NCBI RefSeq assembly: GCF_000315425.1
Contig: NZ_JH992926.1
Coordinates: forward strand, 501,024 to 565,023
Origin: Massilia timonae CCUG 45783
GTDB lineage: Bacteria; Pseudomonadota; Gammaproteobacteria; Burkholderiales; Burkholderiaceae_D
DNA: 64,000 bases
Direction of reading: 5' to 3'
Part shown: positions 57,322 through 64,000 of the stretch, in pieces
Layout of the letters: each line of letters starts with the position of its first letter
Position numbering within the stretch: position 1 is the first letter of the stretch
Translations under genes and position numbers: made by a program
The notes under the pieces: generated by a model
Seen by the model: only the letters and a program-made list of their open reading frames with translations
What the model was told of the DNA's origin: nothing
Databases searched by the model: none

Positions 57322-58587
57322 TCAGCCGAACCTGCGCAGCGCGTCCAGCGCCAGGCCGGTGCCGATGCTGCCGAACAGGTCGCCCTCCACGCGGCGCGCG
57401 CCCGGCACCATGGCGCCGATGCGCTCGCGCAGCAGGCCGACGCCGCTCGAGCCGCCCGTGAAGAATACCGTATCCACGTCCTCCGGCTTCACCCCGGCAT
57501 CCGCGAACAGTTTACTCACCGTGGTCGCCACCTGGTCGACCAGGCCGGCAATGGCCGCCTCGAACTGCGCGCGGGCGACGTCGAGGGTCTCGGGCGGCGC
57601 CAGGCGATCGAGCTGCAGGCGCACCGTGTCGGCGTCGGACAGCGCGATCTTGGCGCCCTCCACCTGGATCGCCAACCAGTGGCCGGCGCGCTCGTCGATC
57701 AGGTTCTGCAGGCGCGCGATCTTGCCTGGCTCGGCCGCGTCGCGCGCCAGGTCGGCCAGCTGCGTCACGCTCTTGCGCGTGTAGGCCTGGTTGATCGTAT
57801 GCCAGGTCGCCAGGTTGAAGTAATAGCTGGACGGGATCGCCGCGCCCGAACGCAGGCTGCTGCCGTAACCGAGCAGCGGCATCACGCTGGCCAGGCTCAG
57901 GTACTTGTCGAAATCGGTGCCGCCGATGTGCACGCCGCCATTGGCCAGGATGTCGTCGCGCCGGTCGCTGCGCGCGGCGCGCTGCGGGCCGAGGCGCAGC
58001 AGCGAAAAGTCCGAGGTGCCGCCGCCGATGTCGGCGATCAGGACCAGTTCCTCGCGCTCGATCCGCGCCTCGTAGTCGAAGGCGGCGGCGATCGGCTCGT
58101 ACTGGAAACCGATCTCCTTGAAGCCGACCGCCTGCGCCACCTCGCGCAGCGTGTCCTCGGCCAACTGGTCGGCCTGCGGGTCGTCGTCGATGAAGAAGAC
58201 GGGACGGCCGAACACCGCGCGCTCGAACGGCACGCCGGCCTGGCTTTCGGCGCGGCGCTTCACCTCACCGATGAATTGCGACAGCAGCGCGCGGAACGGC
58301 AGCGCGCGGCCGGCGACCTCGGTCTGGCCGTCGATCAGGCTGGTGCCGAGCAGGCTCTTGAGCGAGCGCATGAGGCGGCCCTCGTAACCCTCGAGGTATT
58401 CGGCCAGCGCCGCGCGCCCATAGCTGACCCGCTCGTCGTCGGCATTGAAGAACACCACCGACGGCAAGGTGGGCTTGCCATCCTCGAGCGTCAGGAGCGC
58501 CGTGGGGGCGGAGTGGGTCGTGCCTGGCCGGAGCCAGCCGACAGTGGAGTTGGACGTGCCGAAGTCAACGCCGCAAGCGTGCGCCAT
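57322..58587 (-). CDS. yegD: YegD-like Hsp70-family protein
   Basis: This is a 421-residue chaperone-like ATPase with the Hsp70/actin fold. The phosphate-1 motif is CGVDFGTSNSTVGW at the N-terminus, phosphate-2 is LIADIGGGTSDFSLLRLG, and the adenosine motif is VDTVFFTGGSSGVGLLRERI. It lacks the C-terminal substrate-binding domain of DnaK, as YegD proteins do. From ATG 58587 an AAAGG site lies upstream. The in-frame extension to 58659 is discarded. The next gene on the strand, the exonuclease, begins 41 bp after its stop. Confidence 0.9.
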   Translation of the reverse strand: MAHACGVDFGTSNSTVGWLRPGTTHSAPTALLTLEDGKPTLPSVVFFNADDERVSYGRAALAEYLEGYEGRLMRSLKSLLGTSLIDGQTEVAGRALPFRALLSQFIGEVKRRAESQAGVPFERAVFGRPVFFIDDDPQADQLAEDTLREVAQAVGFKEIGFQYEPIAAAFDYEARIEREELVLIADIGGGTSDFSLLRLGPQRAARSDRRDDILANGGVHIGGTDFDKYLSLASVMPLLGYGSSLRSGAAIPSSYYFNLATWHTINQAYTRKSVTQLADLARDAAEPGKIARLQNLIDERAGHWLAIQVEGAKIALSDADTVRLQLDRLAPPETLDVARAQFEAAIAGLVDQVATTVSKLFADAGVKPEDVDTVFFTGGSSGVGLLRERIGAMVPGARRVEGDLFGSIGTGLALDALRRFG

Positions 58588-58771
58588 AGGAACCTTTATA
58601 TCGAAGGGGCGGTATGTTACCAGATTTGGATTGCCCTGTAAGCGGCCTCTTACATACACACGGCGGCGCTACCGATATGGTTCAGACGGTTGCTTTTGCA
58701 TAATATCTACTGGTCGCACACGGAGCTGCGCGACCAATGACGATGACAATAATGCAAAAGGATTGGACGAG

Positions 58772-59683
58772 ATGAGCAAGCCTCAACAAGCTGGCGCCGT
58801 CGTGGTACACGGTGGCGCCGGCGCGTCGCGCGAGAACGAAGATGGCTGCGTTCTCGCCGCGCGCCGCGCATTGGCGCAGCTGGAAGTCAGCGGCGAGGCG
58901 CTGGACGCCGCCGTCGCCGCAGTCAGCGCCCTCGAAGACGACGGCCGCTTCAACGCCGGCAGCGGTTCGGTGCTGTGCCTCGACGGCGCCACCGTCGAAA
59001 TGGATGCTTCGATCATGGATACCCGCGGCCGCCTTGGCGCGATCGCCTGCGTGCAATCGGTGAAGAACCCGGTGCTGCTGGCGCGCGCGGTGGCCGACAC
59101 GCCGCACTGGCTGCTGGCCGGCGACGGCGCCACGCGCTTCGCGCGCGCGATCGGCATGCCGGAGAGCGCTCCGGTGTCGGAGCGCCAGCGGGCCGACCAT
59201 CGCAAGATCATGACGCAGCTGGCCGGCTCGGTGCCGGCCATGCCGGGACTGAACATCCGGCTGTTCGACCGGTTCTGGAACTACAACACCCCGTTGAACC
59301 TGCCCGAAGGCGTCGCCTGCGACACGGTCGGCGCCGTGGTGCGCGGCGCCGACGGCCACTTCGCGGTGGCCTGCTCCACCGGCGGCTCGGCGCCGTCGCT
59401 GCTCGGTCGCGTCGGCGACACCCCGATCATCGGCAGCGGCTTCTATGCCGGGCCGGAAGGCGCGGTGGCGGCGACCGGTATCGGCGAACACATCGTGCGC
59501 CACCTGCTGGCGCGCACGGTCTATGGCTGGATCGGAGACGGCATGCCGCTCGACCGGGCGCTGCAGCGCGGAATCGACCTGTTCGCGCCGGAGATCAAGG
59601 TCGGGCTGATCGCGGTCAGCCGTCATGACGCCGGCGCCTGCAGCAACAGCGACATGCCTTACTCGAAAATGGTGCAGCGATGA
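58772..59683 (+). CDS. iaaA: Isoaspartyl peptidase / plant-type L-asparaginase
   Basis: This is an N-terminal-nucleophile hydrolase that self-cleaves before Thr185 (GVACDTVGAVV), the future active-site residue. It hydrolyses beta-aspartyl dipeptides. The 303-residue protein starts at ATG 58772 (MSKPQQAGAVVVHGGAGAS) after GGACGAG, and shows HGGAG near the start and the TGGSAPSLLGRVGDTPIIGSG-type block after the nucleophile. In this cluster the likely substrate is beta-Asp-Arg released from cyanophycin by CphB. The TGA overlaps the next ATG (59680-59683). Confidence 0.92.
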   Translation: MSKPQQAGAVVVHGGAGASRENEDGCVLAARRALAQLEVSGEALDAAVAAVSALEDDGRFNAGSGSVLCLDGATVEMDASIMDTRGRLGAIACVQSVKNPVLLARAVADTPHWLLAGDGATRFARAIGMPESAPVSERQRADHRKIMTQLAGSVPAMPGLNIRLFDRFWNYNTPLNLPEGVACDTVGAVVRGADGHFAVACSTGGSAPSLLGRVGDTPIIGSGFYAGPEGAVAATGIGEHIVRHLLARTVYGWIGDGMPLDRALQRGIDLFAPEIKVGLIAVSRHDAGACSNSDMPYSKMVQR

Positions 59684-60558
59684 GCGAACAAGCGAAACAA
59701 AAGAACGGCCACCTGGTCATCATCGGCGGCGGCGAAGACCGCAAGCACGACATGGAAATCCTGTCGCGCTTCGTCGAACTGTCGGGCGGCGCCAGCGCGC
59801 GCATCGTGGTGATCACGGCGGCCAGCCAGATCGCCGATGAAATGTGGCAGATCTACGACGGCGTGTTCGGCACACTGGGCGTGAAGGAACGCGCCCACTG
59901 CGAGATCACCAGCCGCGAAGACGCCAACAGCGAAGACTTCGTGCGCAAGGTGGGCGAGGCCGACGGCATCTTCATGACCGGCGGCGACCAGAAACGCCTG
60001 CTGGCCCTGATCGGCGGCACCGCCATGGACGCCGAGATGCACAACGCCCTCAAGGTGCGCGGCGCCACCATCGGCGGCACCAGCGCCGGGGCCTCGGCCA
60101 TGTCGGGTCACATGCTGGCGCAAGGCCGCACCGACCTGCTGCCCGAGAAAGGCTCGGTGAGCCTGGGCGCCGGCCTGGGCTTCCTGCACCGCGTGGTGGT
60201 CGACCAGCACTTCTCGGAACGCCAGCGCCTGTCGCGCCTGTTGTCGGTGGTGGCCCAGAACCCGTATCTGCAGGGGATCGGCATCGACGAGGACACGGCG
60301 CTGATCATCGAGCGCGGGGTCGGCATCGAGGTGGTGGGCGAAGGCGCGGTGACCGTGGTCGACGGTCGCTCGATGAGCACCAACGTGGCCGAGATCAAGG
60401 ACCGCGCCACGCCGGAGCTGATCGACGTGCGCCTGCACCTGCTGCCGGCCGGGAGCAAATATTCACTGCCCGATGGCCAGGAGCAAACCGGCAAGCGTGT
60501 GCCGCCCCAGCTGCTGGACTTCCTGGAAAACGTCACCAAACGGACGACACTGTCATGA
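59680..60558 (+). CDS. cphB: Cyanophycinase
   Basis: CphB is a cytoplasmic S51-family serine exopeptidase that cuts cyanophycin to beta-Asp-Arg dipeptides. The 292-residue protein has GHLVIIGGGEDRK at the N-terminus, FMTGGDQKRL, and the nucleophile Ser135 in GGTSAGASAM. The conserved DQHFSERQRLSRL block follows. Length is close to the Synechocystis enzyme. Lack of a signal peptide fits an intracellular form. It overlaps iaaA and cphA by four bases at each end, indicating a coupled operon. Confidence 0.95.
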   Translation: MSEQAKQKNGHLVIIGGGEDRKHDMEILSRFVELSGGASARIVVITAASQIADEMWQIYDGVFGTLGVKERAHCEITSREDANSEDFVRKVGEADGIFMTGGDQKRLLALIGGTAMDAEMHNALKVRGATIGGTSAGASAMSGHMLAQGRTDLLPEKGSVSLGAGLGFLHRVVVDQHFSERQRLSRLLSVVAQNPYLQGIGIDEDTALIIERGVGIEVVGEGAVTVVDGRSMSTNVAEIKDRATPELIDVRLHLLPAGSKYSLPDGQEQTGKRVPPQLLDFLENVTKRTTLS

Positions 60559-63143
60559 GAATCAAGGAAAAACGCCTGCTGCGCGGGCCCAATCTGTACG
60601 CCGCCAGTCCCTGCCTGATGGCGCTGGTGGACAACGGCGGCGCCAAGGGCCGCGGCTTTTCCGCGCGCCTGCTCGCACTGCTGCCGGCGCTGCCGCTCGA
60701 GGCTGCGGTGCGCCTCGCCGACGACGCGCTGCTGGTCGATGCGCTCGAGCCGGTGGTCATGGAGTTGCAGCGCCTGGCCGGCGCGCCGGGTGAGCACAGC
60801 GCCACCCTGCCGGTCGCGGGACAGAGCGAGCGCCGCCGCGTGGTGTGCGGCTATGCGATCGAACAAGTGGCCGAGGAAGCGCTGCGCAGCGCGATCGCCC
60901 TGCTCGACGCGCTGGCGCACGACCAGGCCTTCGACCTGGATGCGGCCGTCGCCGGATTGCGCGACACCGCCGAGCACCATGCGATCGGCACCAGCACCGG
61001 CGCCGTCGTCAACGCCGCCCTGCGGCGCGGCATCCCGGCCCTGCGCCTGCTTGATTCGGCAAACCTGTTCCAGCTGGGCTGGGGCAGCCGCCAGAAGCGG
61101 CTGCAGGCGACCATCACCGGCGCCACCAACTCGATCGCGGTGGGCATCGCCAGCGACAAGCAGTTGACCAAGGCGCTGCTCGACGGGGCCGGCGTGCCGG
61201 TGCCGGAAGGCGACGTCGTCACCACGGTCGAAGCGGCCCAGCGCATCGCGCGCCGACTCGGGCGGCCGGTGGCGATCAAGCCGCTGGACGCCAACCAGGG
61301 CAAGGGCGTGACCGTCGACTGCGTCGGCGTTGACGCCGTGGCGCGCGCCTTCGAGTTCGCGCGCAAGCATGGCCGGCGCGTGATCGTCGAGGAATACCTG
61401 CGCGGCCGCGACTACCGCGTGCTGGTCACGGGCGGCAAGATCGCGGCCGCCTCCTGGCGCCGTCCGCCGCACGTGACGGGCGACGGCAAGTCGACCATCC
61501 GCGAGCTGGTCGAGCTTGAAAACCGCAACCCGGCGCGCGGCGATGGCCACACCAACATCCTCACCAAAATTCCGCTCGACGCCCTGGCCGACGAGACGCT
61601 GGCCCGGCAGGGATATGACCTCGACACGGTCCTGCTCGATGGCGTGAGCGCCGACCTGCGCGGCAACGCCAACCTGTCGACCGGCGGCACCGCCGAGGAC
61701 GTGACCGACCTGCTGCCGGAAGAGACGCGCGACATCTGCATCCGCGCCGCGCGCACCATCGGCCTGGACGTGGCGGGCATCGACATCATCTGCGAAGACA
61801 TCGCGCTGCCGCTGCGCGCCCAACGTGGCGGCATCATCGAGGTCAACGCGGCGCCGGGCATCCGCATGCACCAGTACCCGAGCCGCGGCACGCCGCGCGA
61901 CGCCGGCGACGCCATCGTCGAGGCGCTGTTCGGCGGCTGCAACGGACGCATCCCCCTGGTGGCCGTCACCGGCACCAACGGCAAGACCACCACCAGCCTC
62001 CTGATCGAGCACACGGTGCGCATGGCGGGCCTGCGCACCGGCGTGACCACCACCAGCGGCGTCTACCTGAACGGCCAGCTGGCCTATGAAGGCGACTGCA
62101 CCGGCTACCATTCGGCGCGCAGCGTGCTGGGCGCGCCGGACGTCGACTTCGCGGTGCTGGAGACGGCGCGCGGCGGCATCCTCAAGCGCGGCCTGGCGTA
62201 CGACCGCTGCGACGTAGCGGTGGTGCTGAATGTCTCGGCCGACCACCTGGGGCTGGACGGGATCGACACCATCGACGACCTGGCGAGGGTGAAGGCGGTG
62301 GTGGCCAGGCGCGCCTCGCGCGCGGTGGTGCTCAATGCCGAGGACACGTATTGCGTGCGGATGGCGGCCGAGCTGGCCGACGGCGTCGAGATCATCTATT
62401 TCGCGCTGGACGCCGAGGATCCGGTGCTGCTGCGCCATGTGGAGCACGGCGGGCGCGGGGTCTACCTGCAGGATTCGACGATCGTGATCGCGAGCGGCCT
62501 GCGCCACGAAGCGCTGATGGACGTGCGCGAGATGCCCTCTTCGCTGGGCGGGCGCGCGCGCTACAACATCGCCAACGCGATGGCGGCGGCGGCGGCCTTG
62601 ATCGCCTGCGGCTTCGCCAACCACGAGATCGCGGACGGCCTGCGCGGCTTCGTCTCGGACAGCAAGCACAATCCGCTGCGTTCGAACCTGTTCGACGTGG
62701 ACGGCGTGACGGTGGTGGTCGACTACGCCCACAACTGCGCGGCCTACGCCGCCCTGGCCGAGATGGCGCGCGCGATGACGCCGGGCCGCCTGGTCGGGGT
62801 GGTCGCCGCCCCTGGCGACCGCCGCGACGCCGACCTGGTCGACATCGGCCGAACCTGCGCCGCCGGCTTCGACGAACTGGTGATCTACGAAACCGAGAAC
62901 CGCGGCCGCCCCGCCGGCGAAACCGCCACCCTGCTGGCGCGCGGCGCCAAGCTCGGCAAGATCGACGCCGAGCAACTGCAGGTGGAACTGGACGTGCACC
63001 GCGCGATCCGGCTGGGTCTGTCGATGTGCCGTCCGGGCGACGTGCTGGTCTTCGGCTGCGGCTCCTCGATCTCCGAACTGACCGAGGCCCTGCGCCCCAC
63101 CCGCCCCGACCTCGCGCGCCGCATCGACGCCGCCACGATCTGA
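60555..63143 (+). CDS. cphA: Cyanophycin synthetase (CphA-type)
   Basis: This 862-residue cytoplasmic enzyme polymerises Asp and Arg to multi-L-arginyl-poly-aspartate. The N-terminal domain is residues 1-~160 (MRIKEKRLLRGPNLYAASP). The ATP-grasp domain is ~200-465, with KPLDANQGKGV and EVNAAPGIRMHQYP, and joins Asp. The Mur-ligase-like domain (470-862, GTNGKTTTS at 473-481, LETARGGILKRGLAYDRCDV) adds Arg. The N-terminal domain lacks the Cys-containing CSxGxxGGF-type segment that I recall in the cyanobacterial enzyme, so it may be a variant such as those in betaproteobacteria with more than one synthetase. No second synthetase is in the window. Start 60555 overlaps cphB by ATGA. Confidence 0.92.
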   Translation: MRIKEKRLLRGPNLYAASPCLMALVDNGGAKGRGFSARLLALLPALPLEAAVRLADDALLVDALEPVVMELQRLAGAPGEHSATLPVAGQSERRRVVCGYAIEQVAEEALRSAIALLDALAHDQAFDLDAAVAGLRDTAEHHAIGTSTGAVVNAALRRGIPALRLLDSANLFQLGWGSRQKRLQATITGATNSIAVGIASDKQLTKALLDGAGVPVPEGDVVTTVEAAQRIARRLGRPVAIKPLDANQGKGVTVDCVGVDAVARAFEFARKHGRRVIVEEYLRGRDYRVLVTGGKIAAASWRRPPHVTGDGKSTIRELVELENRNPARGDGHTNILTKIPLDALADETLARQGYDLDTVLLDGVSADLRGNANLSTGGTAEDVTDLLPEETRDICIRAARTIGLDVAGIDIICEDIALPLRAQRGGIIEVNAAPGIRMHQYPSRGTPRDAGDAIVEALFGGCNGRIPLVAVTGTNGKTTTSLLIEHTVRMAGLRTGVTTTSGVYLNGQLAYEGDCTGYHSARSVLGAPDVDFAVLETARGGILKRGLAYDRCDVAVVLNVSADHLGLDGIDTIDDLARVKAVVARRASRAVVLNAEDTYCVRMAAELADGVEIIYFALDAEDPVLLRHVEHGGRGVYLQDSTIVIASGLRHEALMDVREMPSSLGGRARYNIANAMAAAAALIACGFANHEIADGLRGFVSDSKHNPLRSNLFDVDGVTVVVDYAHNCAAYAALAEMARAMTPGRLVGVVAAPGDRRDADLVDIGRTCAAGFDELVIYETENRGRPAGETATLLARGAKLGKIDAEQLQVELDVHRAIRLGLSMCRPGDVLVFGCGSSISELTEALRPTRPDLARRIDAATI

Positions 63144-63146
63144 CCC

Positions 63147-63172
63147 AACGGCCCTCCCGGGCCGTTTTCTTT
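63147..63172 (+). terminator. Intrinsic terminator of the cyanophycin operon
   Basis: AACGGCCC (63147-63154) pairs with GGGCCGTT (63159-63166) over a four-base loop, followed by TTCTTT. It begins 3 bp after the cphA stop. Confidence 0.75.
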
Positions 63173-63205
63173 CCCCATCTCCAATCAGGGTCAGTGTCGA
63201 ATTGT

Positions 63206-63235
63206 TTGACAACGTTTGCTGATGAGCCGTTAAAT
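63206..63235 (+). promoter_or_regulatory. Possible promoter reading into the right-hand IS
   Basis: TTGACA (63206-63211) and TTAAAT (63230-63235) are 18 bp apart. The element begins only 7 bp downstream, so this may be the promoter of a gene that the IS has displaced, or it may be fortuitous. Confidence 0.25.
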
Positions 63236-63282
63236 CGACTCTGAGGTAGCCCGGGTTTGGTGGACATCCAGAATAGGAGACA

Positions 63283-63609
63283 ATGGAGCCTATGGATGAC
63301 ACTAAGACCCCAGCTGCAAAGCGCACCATTCACACCAGCGACTTCAAGAAGCGTGCCGTCGCCAGACTCAAGCAGGAAGGTAACGCAACGGCGCTCGCTC
63401 TTGAGCTTGGAGTGCCGCGCAATCAGCTGTACAAGTGGGCCAAACGGCTCGAGGAAGCTGGTACTGACAAGGCATTTAAGGGCCCTGGTCGCCCGGCCGG
63501 AGTGGAAGAAGATGAACTTGCTAAGCTGCGTCGTGAAAATGAGCGCCTCAAGCTGGAGAACACCATCTTAAAAAAAGCGGAAGCGTACTTTGCGCGACGC
63601 AAGCCGTAA
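63283..63609 (+). CDS. IS3-family transposase OrfA
   Basis: This 108-residue protein has a helix-turn-helix (KRAVARLKQEGNATALALEL and VPRNQLYKWAKRL) and a C-terminal leucine-zipper-like segment (LAKLRRENERLKLENTILKK). This is the standard OrfA architecture. A run of seven A at 63570-63576 sits at the zipper end, where a -1 frameshift would join OrfB to form the OrfAB transposase. Possible starts are ATG 63283 and ATG 63292. Confidence 0.93.
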   Translation: MEPMDDTKTPAAKRTIHTSDFKKRAVARLKQEGNATALALELGVPRNQLYKWAKRLEEAGTDKAFKGPGRPAGVEEDELAKLRRENERLKLENTILKKAEAYFARRKP

Positions 63610-64000
63610 AGTACGCATTCATTCATGAGCACATTGGGGTACATCCGGTGGCCATGATGTGCCGCTTGTTGAAGGTCAGCCGTAGCGGTTGCTATGCATC
63701 GCGCGAGCGCCCGGAAAGCAAGCGTAGCAGCCAGGATGCGGCGCTGCGTTCACGCATCGAGGAACTGCACGAAGCCCACCGCCATGCTCCTGGCACGATC
63801 AAGATGTGGCATCTGCTACAAGCCGAAGGACTACCTTGCGGCCGTAATCGCGTGGCCAAGTTGCGTCGTATCGCAGGCATTGAGACGCGTCGCAGCGCGC
63901 GCTTTAGAAAAATGCGCACCTACCAAAAACTCGAACCGCCAGCAGATGACTTGGTCAAGCGTGCATTCGACAGGAAGGCGCCAAACAAGGTGTGGGTAGG
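63576..64000 (+). CDS. IS3-family transposase OrfB, partial (cut by window end)
   Basis: In the -1 frame relative to OrfA the sequence is open from the A7 slippery run to the window edge. It reads VKYAFIHEHIGVHPVAMMCR, then LLKVSRSGCYASRERPESKR, SRIEELHEAHRHAPGTIKMW and later DRKAPNKVWVG. This is the N-terminal region of OrfB, before the DDE catalytic core, which begins about where the window ends (normally at VW..D.T). No stop interrupts it, so the element may be intact. Translation most likely begins by frameshift from OrfA rather than at an own start. Confidence 0.88.

Larger units (their letters stand above)
63242..64000 (+). mobile_element. IS3-family element, left part; continues beyond the window
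   Basis: The left end is set at TGAGGTAGCCCGGG (from 63242), which resembles the terminal repeats of IS3-family elements (TGA...CCCGGGTTT...GTGGACA). Inside are OrfA and the start of OrfB in the -1 frame. The right end and any target duplication lie outside the window. Confidence 0.85.

Noticed and set aside
59844..60554. 5' extension of cphA through cphB
   Set aside because: The extension is a shadow of cphB; ATG 60555 gives the family N-terminus and the ATGA overlap.
60108..63329. 1073-residue open frame antisense to cphB and cphA
   Set aside because: Composition typical of antisense shadow frames in high-GC DNA; no family features.

Overview
The window looks like a chromosomal segment of a high-GC betaproteobacterium, most likely Burkholderiales, Oxalobacteraceae (Massilia-like). 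This is an inference from gene content: a 1339-residue PurL, the tig-clpP-clpX-lon-hupB-tRNA-Asp-ppiD order, HpnC/HpnD/HpnE squalene genes, a short-chain-dehydrogenase type threonine dehydrogenase next to kbl, and cyanophycin genes. Most of the window is housekeeping sequence with little sign of transfer, apart from two insertion sequences and a low-GC left edge.

Layout. 1-14.9 kb: purL (minus), a degenerate receiver-TPR protein, two small lipoproteins, a fused 5-oxoprolinase/hydantoinase (minus), the bifunctional NAD(P)HX repair enzyme, an ABC ATPase and tesA that share their start-codon bases divergently, mnmH, and a small hypothetical gene. 15-25.7 kb, all on the minus strand: tRNA-Leu(UAG), tig, clpP, clpX, lon, hupB, two identical tRNA-Asp genes and ppiD. 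A complete ISNCY-type element with a perfect 7-bp target duplication sits between lon and hupB. 25.9-30.2 kb: an RND efflux permease and its lipoprotein adaptor. 30.3-35.3 kb: hpnC-hpnD-hpnE, then a 52-residue membrane peptide, a DUF1700-type membrane protein and a GIN-domain (DUF2807) protein. 35.4-41.7 kb: a YeeE/YedE transporter, arfB, a TPR protein, two DUF2382 stress-type proteins and a YhiN-type flavoprotein. 41.8-43.6 kb: a tightly coupled four-gene operon (membrane protein, small XRE regulator, exported alpha/beta hydrolase, small membrane protein) whose promoter lies next to a GTAAAG palindrome. 43.9-51.8 kb: an orphan TRAP substrate-binding protein, then on the minus strand thrC-moeA-moaD, sdaA, and kbl-tdh. 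52-58.6 kb: an XRE-cupin regulator divergent from kbl, an exported prolyl oligopeptidase, an 11-repeat Sel1 protein, a DnaQ-like exonuclease and a YegD-like Hsp70. 58.8-63.1 kb: an overlapping iaaA-cphB-cphA operon for cyanophycin turnover and synthesis. 63.2-64 kb: the left part of an IS3-family element that runs off the window.

How genes work together. HpnD, HpnC and HpnE convert farnesyl diphosphate to squalene through presqualene diphosphate and hydroxysqualene. Kbl and Tdh turn threonine into glycine and acetyl-CoA, and SdaA turns serine into pyruvate. CphA makes the Asp-Arg storage polymer, CphB cuts it to beta-Asp-Arg dipeptides and IaaA can split those dipeptides. Tig, ClpXP, Lon, HU and PpiD form the usual protein-folding and proteolysis block.

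The most interesting unexplained signals are regulatory: three consecutive 16-bp dyads between kbl and its divergent XRE-cupin gene, the GTAAAG operator of the four-gene operon, and a dyad between the efflux and hopanoid operons. I did not find a clear novel defence system, CRISPR array, prophage or biosynthetic cluster.
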